64,000 nt of DNA from Bacillus pumilus (GTDB lineage: Bacteria; Bacillota; Bacilli; Bacillales; Bacillaceae), in assembly GCF_009937765.1 (NCBI RefSeq), contig NZ_CP047089.1, forward strand, positions 2,230,272-2,294,271, in the 5' to 3' direction. The notes under the pieces are model-generated. The model saw only the letters and a list, made by a program, of their open reading frames with translations, did no database searches and had not been told where the DNA came from. Below are positions 54,228 through 62,580 of the stretch, piece after piece (positions within the stretch are counted from its first letter, which is position 1; every line of letters begins with the position of its first letter). A program made the position numbers and the translations under genes.

Positions 54228-54806
54228 TTATTTTACCATTTCTTTTGTGATTGCTCCGCAGGCGATGCGTTTCCCTGAGTTTCCAGAAGGGTTGCTTAAG
54301 TAATCATCTGCTTCTGCATGAATGATAAAGCTGCGCCCATTTTGATCGATTAATTGGTTCATTCCTCCCTTTAACGTCACATCTGGTACATTCACGACAA
54401 CGTCAATTTGTCCATATGCCCCAACCTCTAAATTAGGCATATCTCCAGCATGGTGGCCCTTTGGGTTATCAAAGCCATGCTCCCGGTGTGTGGGATTAAA
54501 GTGAGCCCCTGCCGTTTCAAAATCTGGCGTTTCACATCTTCCTGTTTCGTGAATATGGAAGCCATGAGGACCTGGCGGCAGATTTTTTGCTTTCACATGT
54601 AAATCCAGCCCATTTTCTGAGGAGTCTCTTACTTCGATACTTCCTATTTTTTGCCCGCTTTCATTAATGAGTGGCGTGGTAACCGGTGCTTGTTTAGGTG
54701 CTGCAACTTCAATGGTTTCTTCTGTCGTTTCTTTTTTCGGCGGTGCATGACATGCTGTTGTGACAAAAACCAGACACATCATGATCAACCACACTGACTT
54801 TTTCAT
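54228..54806 (-). CDS. sodC: Copper/zinc superoxide dismutase-like lipoprotein SodC
   Basis: A 192-residue exported protein. The signal sequence ends VFVTTACHAP, a lipobox-like site at Cys 18. The Cu/Zn SOD fold is clear: GPHGFHIHETGRCETPDFETAGAHFNPTHREHGFDNPKGHHAGDMPNL and FIIHAEADDYLSNPSGNSGKRIACGAI, with the His and Asp ligands and both disulphide cysteines. The start at 54806 follows AAGGGGGC. In B. subtilis YojM is a degenerate, poorly active relative with altered copper binding. Confidence 0.9.
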   Translation of the reverse strand: MKKSVWLIMMCLVFVTTACHAPPKKETTEETIEVAAPKQAPVTTPLINESGQKIGSIEVRDSSENGLDLHVKAKNLPPGPHGFHIHETGRCETPDFETAGAHFNPTHREHGFDNPKGHHAGDMPNLEVGAYGQIDVVVNVPDVTLKGGMNQLIDQNGRSFIIHAEADDYLSNPSGNSGKRIACGAITKEMVK

Positions 54807-54856
54807 ATGATTGCCCCCTTTTGATATCAGTATGGACAACCTGATCAATAGGCAAA

Positions 54857-54884
54857 CAAAAAAAGCCGAAAATCGGCTTTTTTA
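54857..54884. terminator. Terminator after cwlS
   Basis: AAAGCCGAAAATCGGCTTT is a hairpin (AAAGCCGA/TCGGCTTT) with T6 on both strands; on the minus strand it follows the cwlS stop region. Confidence 0.75.
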
Positions 54885-56207
54885 GAAGAAACGTTTTGCA
54901 CCTAAATAGGCTTTTTTCCAGTATGGATTGCTCAAGTTCGAGATCCCCACACCGCTGTCACTTGCATGAAGGAAATCTCCTCCGCCAAGGTATAGTCCCA
55001 TATGAGATGGACCCGCTTTGTACGTTGTGAAATAAACAAAATCGCCAACTTGAGGTGTGCTCACAGGTGTCATCATACTCCAATAGCCTGCTGTGCTTAA
55101 TCTCGAGACAGATGAAACCTTGTTAATGAGATAGTAAACAAAGCCGCTACAGTCAAATCCAGATGGTGTATTGCCGCCCCATCTGTAAGGGATGCCTGTC
55201 AGCTTTTTCCCTTCTTGAATCATCGTCGTGATTTTTGCATTCATTGGCACATTGTTTTTGTCATTGTTGACTGGAGTTGTCGAGCCGTTAGACGTCGAAC
55301 CATTTGACCCAGTTGAGCCTGAAGCTGCACCATTAATTTTGAGAACTTGTCCAATTCTAAGCACATCGCTTTTTAAGCTGTTAGCTGTACGGATGGATTG
55401 AACTTGCACTTTAAATTGATTCGCAATCTTCCATAAAGAATCACCTGATTTTACAGTATAAGATGTCGCTTTCCCGCTTGAAGACTGGTTACCGTTTGAA
55501 GGTGGATTGCTTGGTTTTGCAGGTGCTTTAGGCTGACTTGGTTTTGATGTAGCCGTCCCTTTTACTTTTAAGACTTGATTCGGATAAATCGTATCAGATT
55601 TGATCCCATTCAATGTTTTGATTTCACCAATCGACATATTGAGCGAATTGGCAATTTTCCAGAGAGAATCCCCTAATTTGACCTTGTATGTACTTGATGA
55701 AGATGAACTATTTGAGTTCGTTGTCTTATTGTTTGAGCTGGAATTTGAAGAGGAGTTTGATGACTGACTCCCGCTTGTCTTTGTGCTTCCAGATACTTTT
55801 AGCTTTTGTCCAGGACGAATTAAGTCACTGTTTAAGCTGTTGAGACTTTTTAAGCTTGCGACTGACATTTTATGATTGTTTGCAATGAGCCATAAAGAAT
55901 CTCCAAGCTTTACAGTGTAGCTTGATGTCGTTGAAGCATTTGATTTCGTTGCTTTTGAACCAGTTGAAGTACTTGATTTTGTGCTTTTTGCGCCAGGAAT
56001 TTTCAAGCTTTGTCCTGCAAAAATCATCGTCGTTTTTAGTTGATTAAGAGATTGAAGCTCCGAAATACTTGTATTGTACTGTTCGGCAATCTTCCAAAGT
56101 GAGTCACCGCTTTTCACCTTGATCGTCTGTGCTTCTGCCGGTGCAGCAAACACAGCTGAGCCAGCGATCGCTGAAACTGTGAGGCCGGTTACTACTTTTT
56201 TCTTCAT
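54882..56207 (-). CDS. cwlS: D,L-endopeptidase CwlS with four LysM domains
   Basis: A secreted peptidoglycan hydrolase of 441 residues: signal peptide ([26 protein letters not shown]), four LysM repeats (each beginning [11 protein letters not shown] or VKLGDSLW) separated by Ser/Thr/Asn-rich linkers, and a C-terminal NlpC/P60 domain with [20 protein letters not shown] (catalytic Cys), [17 protein letters not shown] (His). It cleaves between D-glutamate and diaminopimelate, mainly at septa. The start at 56207 follows GGCGGAG. Matches CwlS (YojL). Confidence 0.93.
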   Translation of the reverse strand: MKKKVVTGLTVSAIAGSAVFAAPAEAQTIKVKSGDSLWKIAEQYNTSISELQSLNQLKTTMIFAGQSLKIPGAKSTKSSTSTGSKATKSNASTTSSYTVKLGDSLWLIANNHKMSVASLKSLNSLNSDLIRPGQKLKVSGSTKTSGSQSSNSSSNSSSNNKTTNSNSSSSSSTYKVKLGDSLWKIANSLNMSIGEIKTLNGIKSDTIYPNQVLKVKGTATSKPSQPKAPAKPSNPPSNGNQSSSGKATSYTVKSGDSLWKIANQFKVQVQSIRTANSLKSDVLRIGQVLKINGAASGSTGSNGSTSNGSTTPVNNDKNNVPMNAKITTMIQEGKKLTGIPYRWGGNTPSGFDCSGFVYYLINKVSSVSRLSTAGYWSMMTPVSTPQVGDFVYFTTYKAGPSHMGLYLGGGDFLHASDSGVGISNLSNPYWKKAYLGAKRFF

Positions 56208-56570
56208 AGATAAATCTCCGCCTTTCATGATTTCATTCAATAAGACATATGTACTAGTTTTAAGTTTAGCATTTAATGATTCTGCTTCTCTTGCACTATT
56301 TTATCTTTATTTCTATTATATTACTCGACATGTAGACGTTGGGCAATAACAAATAGGCTAAAGCAGTCAACTCAAAATGCTAAAACAAAGCCATATCGTT
56401 TGTATCGGCAGATTACTGTATTTATAAACATTTTTTAAGGAATTTTTAAGTTGACGTTTAGAAATTTGTCAAAACAAGCACGTTGCTAGTTTCATAGTTC
56501 TATTCTACATGACAAATTTTTCTGTATCAAATGACTTTTTACTTAATTGCCTGTTTTTTCTCCTCGAATG
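56208..56570. other. Intergenic region upstream of cwlS
   Basis: An AT-rich stretch without a gene. On the minus strand a TTGACA occurs at about 56465-56470, but no convincing -10 was found at the right distance. In B. subtilis cwlS is controlled by sigma-H, AbrB and Abh; nothing definite could be assigned here. Confidence 0.3.
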
Positions 56571-56603
56571 AAAAAAGCATTCTTCCGAATGAAGAATGCA
56601 GCG
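56571..56603 (-). terminator. Terminator after cdaS
   Basis: On the minus strand GCATTCTTC and GAAGAATGC pair around a short loop and T6 follows. Confidence 0.78.
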
Positions 56604-56612
56604 AGTGCTTTT

Positions 56613-57239
56613 TTATTTTTTGATTTCAGGCTCTTTTACAGTGAGCGGATAAAGGACGCCTTCTTTCGCAAATGACATTTTCCCTGTTTCCTCTGAAACG
56701 ACGAGAACAAGTGCATCGGTCATGCCAGAGAGTCCAATCGCAGCTCTGTGTCTTGTCCCGAGAGAAGGACTGACTTTTTTTGAAGTAAGCGGCAGCACAT
56801 TTGCCGCAGATACGAGCGTATTTTCTTTGACTAAAAGCGCACCATCATGAAGTGGATTTCCTGGGTAGAAAATGCTTTCAATTAATGATGCACTTATTTT
56901 CGCATGAAGATTTGTCCCTCTTTGAATAAAATCCTCAACCTCATCCCGCCTTTGAATCACAATCAATGCCCCGTGTTTTTGTTTTGATAAGTTTTCAATG
57001 GCTAACGAAAATTGAGCAAATCCGGGTGTGTATTCTTCCATATACGATTGCAAATAAAACGAGGAAGCCTCTGCATGCATTTCATTAAACTCATCATGTA
57101 ATGACTCAAGATCACAAAGTAGACATTGCTCAATTTCATCAAGAGAATCGATAATGTCACTTGCATCTTTCATAATTTTCATCAAGTGTGTTCTCATACC
57201 CACTTTAAATTGTGCTTCTTCATTTGTACGATTGATCAT
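56613..57239 (-). CDS. cdaS: Sporulation-specific diadenylate cyclase CdaS
   Basis: CdaS makes cyclic di-AMP from two ATP. The DAC domain carries the two signature motifs as NPLHDGALLV and GTRHRAAIGLSG. Two N-terminal helices (residues about 10-60), which autoinhibit the enzyme in B. subtilis, are present (HLMKIMKDASDIIDSLDEIEQCLL). The start at 57239 follows AAGGAGGAGGG and gives 208 residues; the ATG at 57281 is less likely. Confidence 0.93.
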   Translation of the reverse strand: MINRTNEEAQFKVGMRTHLMKIMKDASDIIDSLDEIEQCLLCDLESLHDEFNEMHAEASSFYLQSYMEEYTPGFAQFSLAIENLSKQKHGALIVIQRRDEVEDFIQRGTNLHAKISASLIESIFYPGNPLHDGALLVKENTLVSAANVLPLTSKKVSPSLGTRHRAAIGLSGMTDALVLVVSEETGKMSFAKEGVLYPLTVKEPEIKK

Positions 57240-57318
57240 TTGATCTTTTCCCTCCTCCTTTTCGTTGTCATAAAATAACAAATGATGCGCATTCTATTGT
57301 TATGGAGGTGACTTAATA

Positions 57319-57444
57319 ATGACCGTTCAGAAAGTGATTCAATATGCTTGCAGCATTTTAGGTGTTGTCAGTCTTTCCTTTATTTATGCCCAAATGTTTA
57401 AAAAAACGAAGCCATCAAAGAAAAATAATCCGACGGAGAATTGA
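57319..57444 (+). CDS. Small single-pass membrane protein (41 aa)
   Basis: A short frame behind GGAGGTG encodes one hydrophobic helix (VIQYACSILGVVSLSFIYA) and a basic tail (KKTKPSKKNN). Good ribosome binding site, compact composition and location in the gap between divergent cdaS and mepA support it. No homologue recognised. Confidence 0.55.
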   Translation: MTVQKVIQYACSILGVVSLSFIYAQMFKKTKPSKKNNPTEN

Positions 57445-57468
57445 TTTTTTTACATAGCATGATATAAT
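57441..57468 (+). promoter_or_regulatory. Promoter of the MATE transporter gene
   Basis: TTGATT (57441-57446) and a perfect TATAAT (57463-57468), 16 bases apart, about 30 bases before the start codon. It begins inside the stop of the 41-residue gene. Confidence 0.65.
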
Positions 57469-57499
57469 CCTCTCGTTATTTCTGTTCAGAGAGGAACTT

Positions 57500-58864
57500 A
57501 TGATGAGAGAAACAAATAGCATTCGAGCTAAGGTGAGACTATTTTTAACTATGTTGATTCCGATTTTAATCACTCAAGCGGGTCTTTCGCTTATTACGTT
57601 TTTAGACACCGTCATGTCTGGAAAAGTGAGTGCAGAAGACCTTGCGGGTGTTGCGATCGGTTCAAGCATTTGGACACCCGTTTATACAGGACTTGCTGGT
57701 ATATTAATGGCCGTTACGCCAATTGTCGCGCAGCTGATGGGCGCGGGGCATAAAAAAGATGTTCCAAAGGCTGTCTTTCAGGCGATTTATTTATCGTTTC
57801 TTTTAAGTATCTGTGTGATTACGATTGGAACAATTGGCATCCCTTACGTATTAGGGGGACTTGGACTGGAACAATCCGTAGAGGATATTGCCCGCCATTT
57901 CTTAAGTTTTCTTGCTTTTGGTATTATCCCGCTGTTTGGTTATTCGGTGTTTAGGTCATTTATTGATGCATTAGGAAAAACACGTGTAACGATGTTTATC
58001 ACGTTAACAGCACTTCCGATTAACTTTGTGTTAAACTATGTATTTATTTTTGGGAATTTTGGCTTTCCAAAGCTTGGCGGTGCGGGAGCTGGCCTTGCTT
58101 CTGCGATGACGTATTGGGCAATTTTTATCATGAGTATTTGTATTGTCATGAAAGCAGAACCCTTTGCCTCATTTCATTTGTTTCAAAAACTGCCTCGAAT
58201 CAATATCTCCCGTATGGGGCAAATACTGAAAATTGGTCTTCCTATTGGGTTTGCGATTTTTTTTGAAACGAGTATCTTTGCTGCTGTTACGTTATTAATG
58301 GGGCACTTTGATACTGTGACGATTGCAAGTCACCAGGCCGCGATGAACTTTGCTTCAATCTTATATATTTTACCGCTCAGTATCTCAATGGCTTTAACGA
58401 TTGTCGTTGGGTTTGAAGCCGGTGCCAAGCGCTATAAAGATGCGCAAAGCTATAGCTATATCGGAATTGGAACGGCGGTATTATTCTCCTTGTTTACGGC
58501 AGCACTCATTTTATTATTTAGACCAGAAATTGCTGGTTTATATACAGCTGAATCGGCTGTTTTACAGCTGACACAGCACTTCTTGATTTATGCGATCTTT
58601 TTCCAGCTGTCAGATGCCATTGCTGCACCTATTCAAGGGGCGCTACGCGGCTATAAAGATGTGAACTATACGCTCATTGCCGCATTTGTTTCATACTGGG
58701 TGATCGGCCTTCCTTCCGGCTATCTGATTGGCACCTATACCTCGTATGGGGCATTCGGGTATTGGATTGGTCTCATTGCAGGACTTGCAGCAGGTGCTGT
58801 TGTCCTCTTTATCCGTCTCAGATTGATGGAAAAACGTTTGCTTCAGCAAGCGCCCAGTCACTAA
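57500..58864 (+). CDS. yojI: MATE-family multidrug efflux transporter YojI
   Basis: A 454-residue protein with twelve helices and the two internally repeated MatE domains (LTMLIPILITQAGLSLITFLDTVMSGKVSAEDLAGVAIG; GLPIGFAIFFETSIFAAVTLLMGHFD). These are Na+ or H+ coupled exporters of cationic drugs. Two tandem ATG codons follow GAGAGGA. The B. subtilis orthologue in this position is YojI (NorM-like). Substrate unknown. Confidence 0.92.
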   Translation: MMRETNSIRAKVRLFLTMLIPILITQAGLSLITFLDTVMSGKVSAEDLAGVAIGSSIWTPVYTGLAGILMAVTPIVAQLMGAGHKKDVPKAVFQAIYLSFLLSICVITIGTIGIPYVLGGLGLEQSVEDIARHFLSFLAFGIIPLFGYSVFRSFIDALGKTRVTMFITLTALPINFVLNYVFIFGNFGFPKLGGAGAGLASAMTYWAIFIMSICIVMKAEPFASFHLFQKLPRINISRMGQILKIGLPIGFAIFFETSIFAAVTLLMGHFDTVTIASHQAAMNFASILYILPLSISMALTIVVGFEAGAKRYKDAQSYSYIGIGTAVLFSLFTAALILLFRPEIAGLYTAESAVLQLTQHFLIYAIFFQLSDAIAAPIQGALRGYKDVNYTLIAAFVSYWVIGLPSGYLIGTYTSYGAFGYWIGLIAGLAAGAVVLFIRLRLMEKRLLQQAPSH

Positions 58865-58871
58865 ATACAAC

Positions 58872-58908
58872 ACAAAAAAGCAGCTGATCGATGTCAGCTG
58901 CTTTTTAT
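58872..58908. terminator. Bidirectional terminator between yojI and bshB2
   Basis: AAAAAGCAGCTGA and TCAGCTGCTTTTT form a long stem around TCGATG; A and T runs on both flanks. Confidence 0.85.
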
Positions 58909-59574
58909 TTAGTCATTCCATTGGTATGTCCAGAAGATTTCTTCATCGAACCATTTTTGGACAACAGGTTCTTTGTTTTTTAGCTTTTGTTCAAGCTCTC
59001 TCAGCATGCCTTCTGTTTGCGTTCTATGTGCTCTTAAAGCATTTAATTTGATATCTGCTTCATCTGTAATGTCGATCGTAATATCTGCATTTCCGAGCAC
59101 TTCTTCTCTATTTTTCGTAATCGCCATGCAGTATGTGACAGGACGATCTTCTTTTTTCTTACGGTAAAGAGCGCGGATTACTGCTTCCCCTGTCGCATCA
59201 TGATCAGGGTGTACACCATGTCCAGGATAAAACGTGACAATCAGTGTAGGTTTGACTTCATCAATGATGGTTTCCATCACATCAGCTAAATACTCGTCGT
59301 CCTCAAATTCCAACGTTTTATCGCGAAGACCAAGCATACGTAAGTCTGTGATATCCATTTCTTTGCAGGCATTGATTAATTCCTGTTTTCTTAACTCAGG
59401 AAGTGTTTCCCGATTGGCATATGTTGGGCTGCCCATATTTCTACCCATTTCCCCAAGTGTCCCGCATGCATACGTGACTGGGATGCCGCGTTTTCTGCTT
59501 TGTGCAATGAGACCTGCAACCCCAAACGATTCATCATCTGGGTGAGGCAGCATCACTAGTACATGTTCATTCAT
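58909..59574 (-). CDS. bshB2: Bacillithiol biosynthesis deacetylase BshB2
   Basis: A LmbE/PIG-L-family zinc deacetylase: MLPHPDDESFGVAGLI at the N terminus (zinc ligands His and Asp) and GVHPDHDATGEAVIRAL near residue 115. It removes acetate from GlcNAc-malate in bacillithiol synthesis, alongside BshB1. The 221-residue length agrees with YojG. It lies 18 bases downstream of yojF on the same strand. Confidence 0.93.
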   Translation of the reverse strand: MNEHVLVMLPHPDDESFGVAGLIAQSRKRGIPVTYACGTLGEMGRNMGSPTYANRETLPELRKQELINACKEMDITDLRMLGLRDKTLEFEDDEYLADVMETIIDEVKPTLIVTFYPGHGVHPDHDATGEAVIRALYRKKKEDRPVTYCMAITKNREEVLGNADITIDITDEADIKLNALRAHRTQTEGMLRELEQKLKNKEPVVQKWFDEEIFWTYQWND

Positions 59575-59592
59575 GACTCGTCACCCTCTCTT

Positions 59593-59943
59593 CTACACCT
59601 GAAATGGTGTTTCACTAATTTGTAATGAGATCGCTAGCTTCCCGTCTGGCAAGTGCCCTGCTAACAGCAAGCGGCCTTGGTCATCAAATTCATAATCGGT
59701 TAAGCCTTCTGCGTAAATCCAACCATCTTCTGTTTTCATTCCAACACGGTACGGACCTTGTCCTTTTATTTTTGCCTGTGAATAGACGACTTTCGCATTG
59801 CGGATATAGGCAACGACCGTCATATTTTGTTCATTTACATGAGCTGAATAAGAACCAGTCGTCGTTTCAAGATGAACGAAGACTGGGCGATTTAAAAACG
59901 ATTCAAGATGTGCTGTGACATCTTCCGTTTGAATTGGTTTCAT
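59593..59943 (-). CDS. yojF: DUF1806 protein YojF
   Basis: A 116-residue soluble beta-rich protein (RPVFVHLETTTGSYSAHVNEQNMTVVAYIRNAKVVYSQAKIKGQGPYRVGMKTEDGWIYAEGLTDYEFDDQGRLLLAGH). It corresponds to YojF, constantly located next to bshB2. Its ATG overlaps the stop of the upstream 93-residue gene by four bases. Function unknown, possibly linked to bacillithiol by context. Confidence 0.85.
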   Translation of the reverse strand: MKPIQTEDVTAHLESFLNRPVFVHLETTTGSYSAHVNEQNMTVVAYIRNAKVVYSQAKIKGQGPYRVGMKTEDGWIYAEGLTDYEFDDQGRLLLAGHLPDGKLAISLQISETPFQV

Positions 59944-60221
59944 GAGTGGTTCCTTCCTTCATTTTGAATTAATTCGCGCAGCTTTTTTGTATGTAAGCTG
60001 ATCAGCTGCAGTTGATGATCATGCCCAAGCCCACTTTCTAATATTCTCTCTACAGCAAGTACATATTTTTGATGGAATGATTTTCTCGCCCTCGGATGAG
60101 TGCGCGCATCACTTAAATCATCACAAATTGCCTCGAGTAAAGAAGTCATATTGTCGACATCAAGCTGACGATTTTTCCATAAAGATTGATAAGCAGCTGT
60201 AAGCTCATTGGCTGATGACAT
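59940..60221 (-). CDS. Hypothetical small protein upstream of yojF
   Basis: A 93-residue, mostly helical, charged protein (SSANELTAAYQSLWKNRQLDVDNMTSLLEAICDDLSDARTHPRARKSFHQKYVLAVERILESG). The start at 60221 follows AGAGGTG; the frame extends to 60275 but without a site. Translationally coupled to yojF-bshB2. I do not recognise a family. Confidence 0.7.
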   Translation of the reverse strand: MSSANELTAAYQSLWKNRQLDVDNMTSLLEAICDDLSDARTHPRARKSFHQKYVLAVERILESGLGHDHQLQLISLHTKKLRELIQNEGRNHS

Positions 60222-60299
60222 GTAATCACCTCTACAGTTTTGGTAACAACTTATTATGACATGATCCGCCTTCAAAAAAAAGCAAACTGCTCGTCGAAC

Positions 60300-61205
60300 T
60301 TAATGAGAATTCGCTGTTTTTTTCATGCGTAATTGAGAGGTCGTAAACAATAAAATCGCCACCCAGATACAAAGAAACGTCACAATTTTAGCTGAAGATA
60401 AATGCTCGTGATACACAAACAACCCCAAAAACAGCGTAATCGTTGGTGCAATGTATTGCAAAATACCCACTTGATAAAGAGGAATTCTTTTTGCCCCTTC
60501 AGAGAATAAAAGAAGCGGTACCGCAGTAAAGACCCCTGCGAAGAATAACAGACCAAGCGATCCGAAGCTGTTAGGATTCATTGTCACGACAGGTTCTTTT
60601 AAGAAGAACAATAAGTATACAAGAGCTGCCGGTGCGAGAAGCAGCGTTTCAATGGTCAAACCAATGGCACTCGTAAAGCTCATTCTTTTTTTAATCAATC
60701 CATAAAAACCGAAGCTAAAGGCAAGTAATATGGCAACAACAGGAAATGAACCGTACTGAATCGTAGAAAGAATCACTCCTGCTGCGGCAATTAAAATCGC
60801 AATGGTTTGTAATTTATTGAGCCGCTCCTTCAAGAAAATGATCCCTAGTAAAACAGAGACAAGCGGATTAATATAATACCCTAAACTAGCTTCTAGCATA
60901 AGATGATGGTTGACTGCCCAAATGTACACATACCAGTTAACCGATATTAAAATAGCAGATAGTAGTAATGAAAAAAGTGCTTTACCATCGAGCATGAGAC
61001 CCTTCACTGTCTGCATGGCTGGCCGGACTTGTTTTAAATACAGAAGAATACCGCACATAAAAACAAATGACCATAAAATTCTGTGCGCTAAAATTTCGCC
61101 TGACGAAATATGTTCCATCAGTTTCCAATATAACGGGAATAACCCCCATAATGTAAAAGATGCTGCCGTATAGAGAACACCTTTTGATTGCTGTTGTTCG
61201 TTCAA
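60300..61205 (-). CDS. rarD: EamA-family transporter RarD (YojE)
   Basis: Ten hydrophobic helices of the drug/metabolite transporter superfamily, RarD type: GVLYTAASFTLWGLFPLYWKLMEHISSGEILAHRILWSFVFM and later YYINPLVSVLLGIIFLKERLNKLQ. A TTG at 61205, nine bases after AAAGGA, is preferred to the ATG at 61214 that directly abuts the site; it gives 301 residues. Substrate unknown. Confidence 0.88.
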   Translation of the reverse strand: MNEQQQSKGVLYTAASFTLWGLFPLYWKLMEHISSGEILAHRILWSFVFMCGILLYLKQVRPAMQTVKGLMLDGKALFSLLLSAILISVNWYVYIWAVNHHLMLEASLGYYINPLVSVLLGIIFLKERLNKLQTIAILIAAAGVILSTIQYGSFPVVAILLAFSFGFYGLIKKRMSFTSAIGLTIETLLLAPAALVYLLFFLKEPVVTMNPNSFGSLGLLFFAGVFTAVPLLLFSEGAKRIPLYQVGILQYIAPTITLFLGLFVYHEHLSSAKIVTFLCIWVAILLFTTSQLRMKKTANSH

Positions 61206-61300
61206 TCTAACCATTCCTTTCTAAACCTATCGTATATTATAGCACGCACTCAAGTGAATGGGCATATACTAATTCAGGGCATTTAGAAAGGATGATTTGC

Positions 61301-61774
61301 ATGTTTGACTGGAACCGATTATTCCCTTTTCAAAAGCAATTTTCAAAAGAAGCCTTAAAAAATTCAGACCCTAAAGACGTCGAGCAGTACGTCAATCAAG
61401 TGATGGAAAGTGTATTCGGCTCCAATTATCCTGCTCAGTTCCCTTTTCAGGACCCACTCTCTCAACATCAAAAAACGAAAGAAACAGACGTCAAAAAAGA
61501 AAAAGAACCCGAAGTGGAAGTGTTTGAAACCACTGATCACGTGTTCGTTAAGCTTGAGCTTGCTCGGCCGAACACAGAAAAAGTAAAAATCAAACATACA
61601 GCCAACCTGCTATTTATTGATCATTTTCCTGAGGAAGGTACGCAGAAGAAAGTCGTCCTCCCTGCTGCTGTGAAAAGAAAAGGAACGAAAGCTTCATATC
61701 AGGACGGTATTTTGGAGATTATGTTTTTAAAACATGATGATCCGGGGATTTCTGAAATCGATATTCCATTATAA
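61301..61774 (+). CDS. gerT: Hsp20-like spore germination/coat protein GerT
   Basis: A 157-residue protein with an alpha-crystallin-like C-terminal half (EVEVFETTDHVFVKLELARPNTEKVKIKHTANLLFIDHF...VVLPAAVKRKGTKASYQDGILEIMFLK). The N-terminal half (FDWNRLFPFQKQFSKEALKNSDPKDVEQYVNQVMESVFG) is typical of GerT/CotM-type spore proteins. In B. subtilis GerT is a coat protein required for normal germination. The start at 61301 has AAAGG nine bases upstream. Confidence 0.85.
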   Translation: MFDWNRLFPFQKQFSKEALKNSDPKDVEQYVNQVMESVFGSNYPAQFPFQDPLSQHQKTKETDVKKEKEPEVEVFETTDHVFVKLELARPNTEKVKIKHTANLLFIDHFPEEGTQKKVVLPAAVKRKGTKASYQDGILEIMFLKHDDPGISEIDIPL

Positions 61775-61804
61775 AAAGCCTGCTTTTGTATAGAAGCAGG
61801 CTTA
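61771..61804 (+). terminator. Terminator after gerT
   Basis: AAGCCTGCTT and AAGCAGGCTT form a ten-base stem, followed by ACTCTTTTTT. Confidence 0.72.
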
Positions 61805-61814
61805 CTCTTTTTTC

Positions 61815-62033
61815 TTAATAATATGGTGGATATCCTCCGCCATAAGGTGGTGGAACAGGCGGTGGTGGTGGCGGGTAATATGGACGGGGATAATTAAAAA
61901 TCGCACTTCCTAAAAATCCGCCAAGCAGTCCGCCGACTAAAGGAGCGCCAAAACCAAAAAACAAAGGGACTCTGGATTCATATGGCGGAATGCCAGGGGC
62001 GCCGCCTCGGAAATACGGAGTATGAGGGTACAT
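61815..62033 (-). CDS. Small Pro/Gly/Tyr-rich protein
   Basis: A 72-residue protein: MYPHTPYFRGGAPGIPPYESR, a glycine-rich hydrophobic segment (LFFGFGAPLVGGLLGGFLGSAIFN), then a polyproline/tyrosine tail (YPRPYYPPPPPPVPPPYGGG, then YPPYY). The start at 62033 is decided by AAGGAGGAG six bases upstream. Composition and location between gerT and yodB suggest a spore-surface protein, but this is inference. Confidence 0.65.
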   Translation of the reverse strand: MYPHTPYFRGGAPGIPPYESRVPLFFGFGAPLVGGLLGGFLGSAIFNYPRPYYPPPPPPVPPPYGGGYPPYY

Positions 62034-62108
62034 GCATTTCTCCTCCTTTGTCATGTGCCTAAGATCAGCATATTCATCAGGAGTCAAAACGTTTGGGCAA
62101 ACCTGAAA

Positions 62109-62441
62109 CTAGGCTTGCTCCTTTTTTTCATGAGATGCTGTATATTCCCCTGCCCACCTAGATACCTCATGAAACACATCATGTAGCGCATTTCCTTTTT
62201 CAGTTAAACAATAAATGACTTTAACAGGCGTCTCAGGAAGTACAGTTCGCTTTATAATCCCTTCTTCCTCAAGTTCTTTTAAACGCTCTGCGAGCATTTT
62301 CTGACTGATAGATGGGATAATGTCCGTCATGTCTTTAAATCGCTTTGGACCATCAAGCAATACATGAATAATGAGACCATTCCACCTTTTGCCTAGCAGT
62401 AAAAAAGCTTGCTGAATGTGTGGACATAATTGAAATTCCAT
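62109..62441 (-). CDS. yodB: HxlR-family redox-sensing repressor YodB
   Basis: A winged-helix HxlR regulator: CPHIQQAFLLLGKRWNGLIIHVLLDGPKRFKDMTDIIPSISQKMLAERLKELEEEGIIKRTVLPETPVKVIYCLTEKG. Nearly identical in its core to B. subtilis YodB, which senses diamide and quinones through Cys6 and represses yodC, azoR1 and spx. Cys6 is conserved, but the C-terminal Cys101 and Cys108 of B. subtilis YodB are absent; the only other cysteine is Cys78. Divergent from its expected target yodC. Confidence 0.92.
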   Translation of the reverse strand: MEFQLCPHIQQAFLLLGKRWNGLIIHVLLDGPKRFKDMTDIIPSISQKMLAERLKELEEEGIIKRTVLPETPVKVIYCLTEKGNALHDVFHEVSRWAGEYTASHEKKEQA

Positions 62442-62507
62442 AAATTTCAGCCTTTCTTTTCATGATTGTTTGACAAACTAACGGTATACAATTTAAAATA
62501 TCTCTAG

Positions 62508-62561
62508 TTACAATAAGTAAGTTTCTCACTTTTTTAGTTATTGTACCATACTATTTGCAAA
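62508..62561. promoter_or_regulatory. yodB-yodC intergenic operator candidates
   Basis: TTACAATAA (about 62509) and TTATTGTA (about 62538) are inverted repeats, and TACTATTTGCAA (62549-62560) resembles half of the YodB operator (TACTATTTGTAGTA). The region between the divergent genes is the expected YodB target. No single perfect site stands out. Confidence 0.4.
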
Positions 62562-62580
62562 AACGGGAGGAAATATCCAT

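Noticed and set aside
55650..55760. Low-complexity Ser/Asn region of cwlS as a frameshift site
   Set aside because: The reading frame is intact across it and the downstream NlpC/P60 domain is complete.
54882..56207. Repeated segments in cwlS considered as DNA repeats or recombination hot spot
   Set aside because: They are four diverged LysM domains with Ser/Thr linkers, normal for this protein family.
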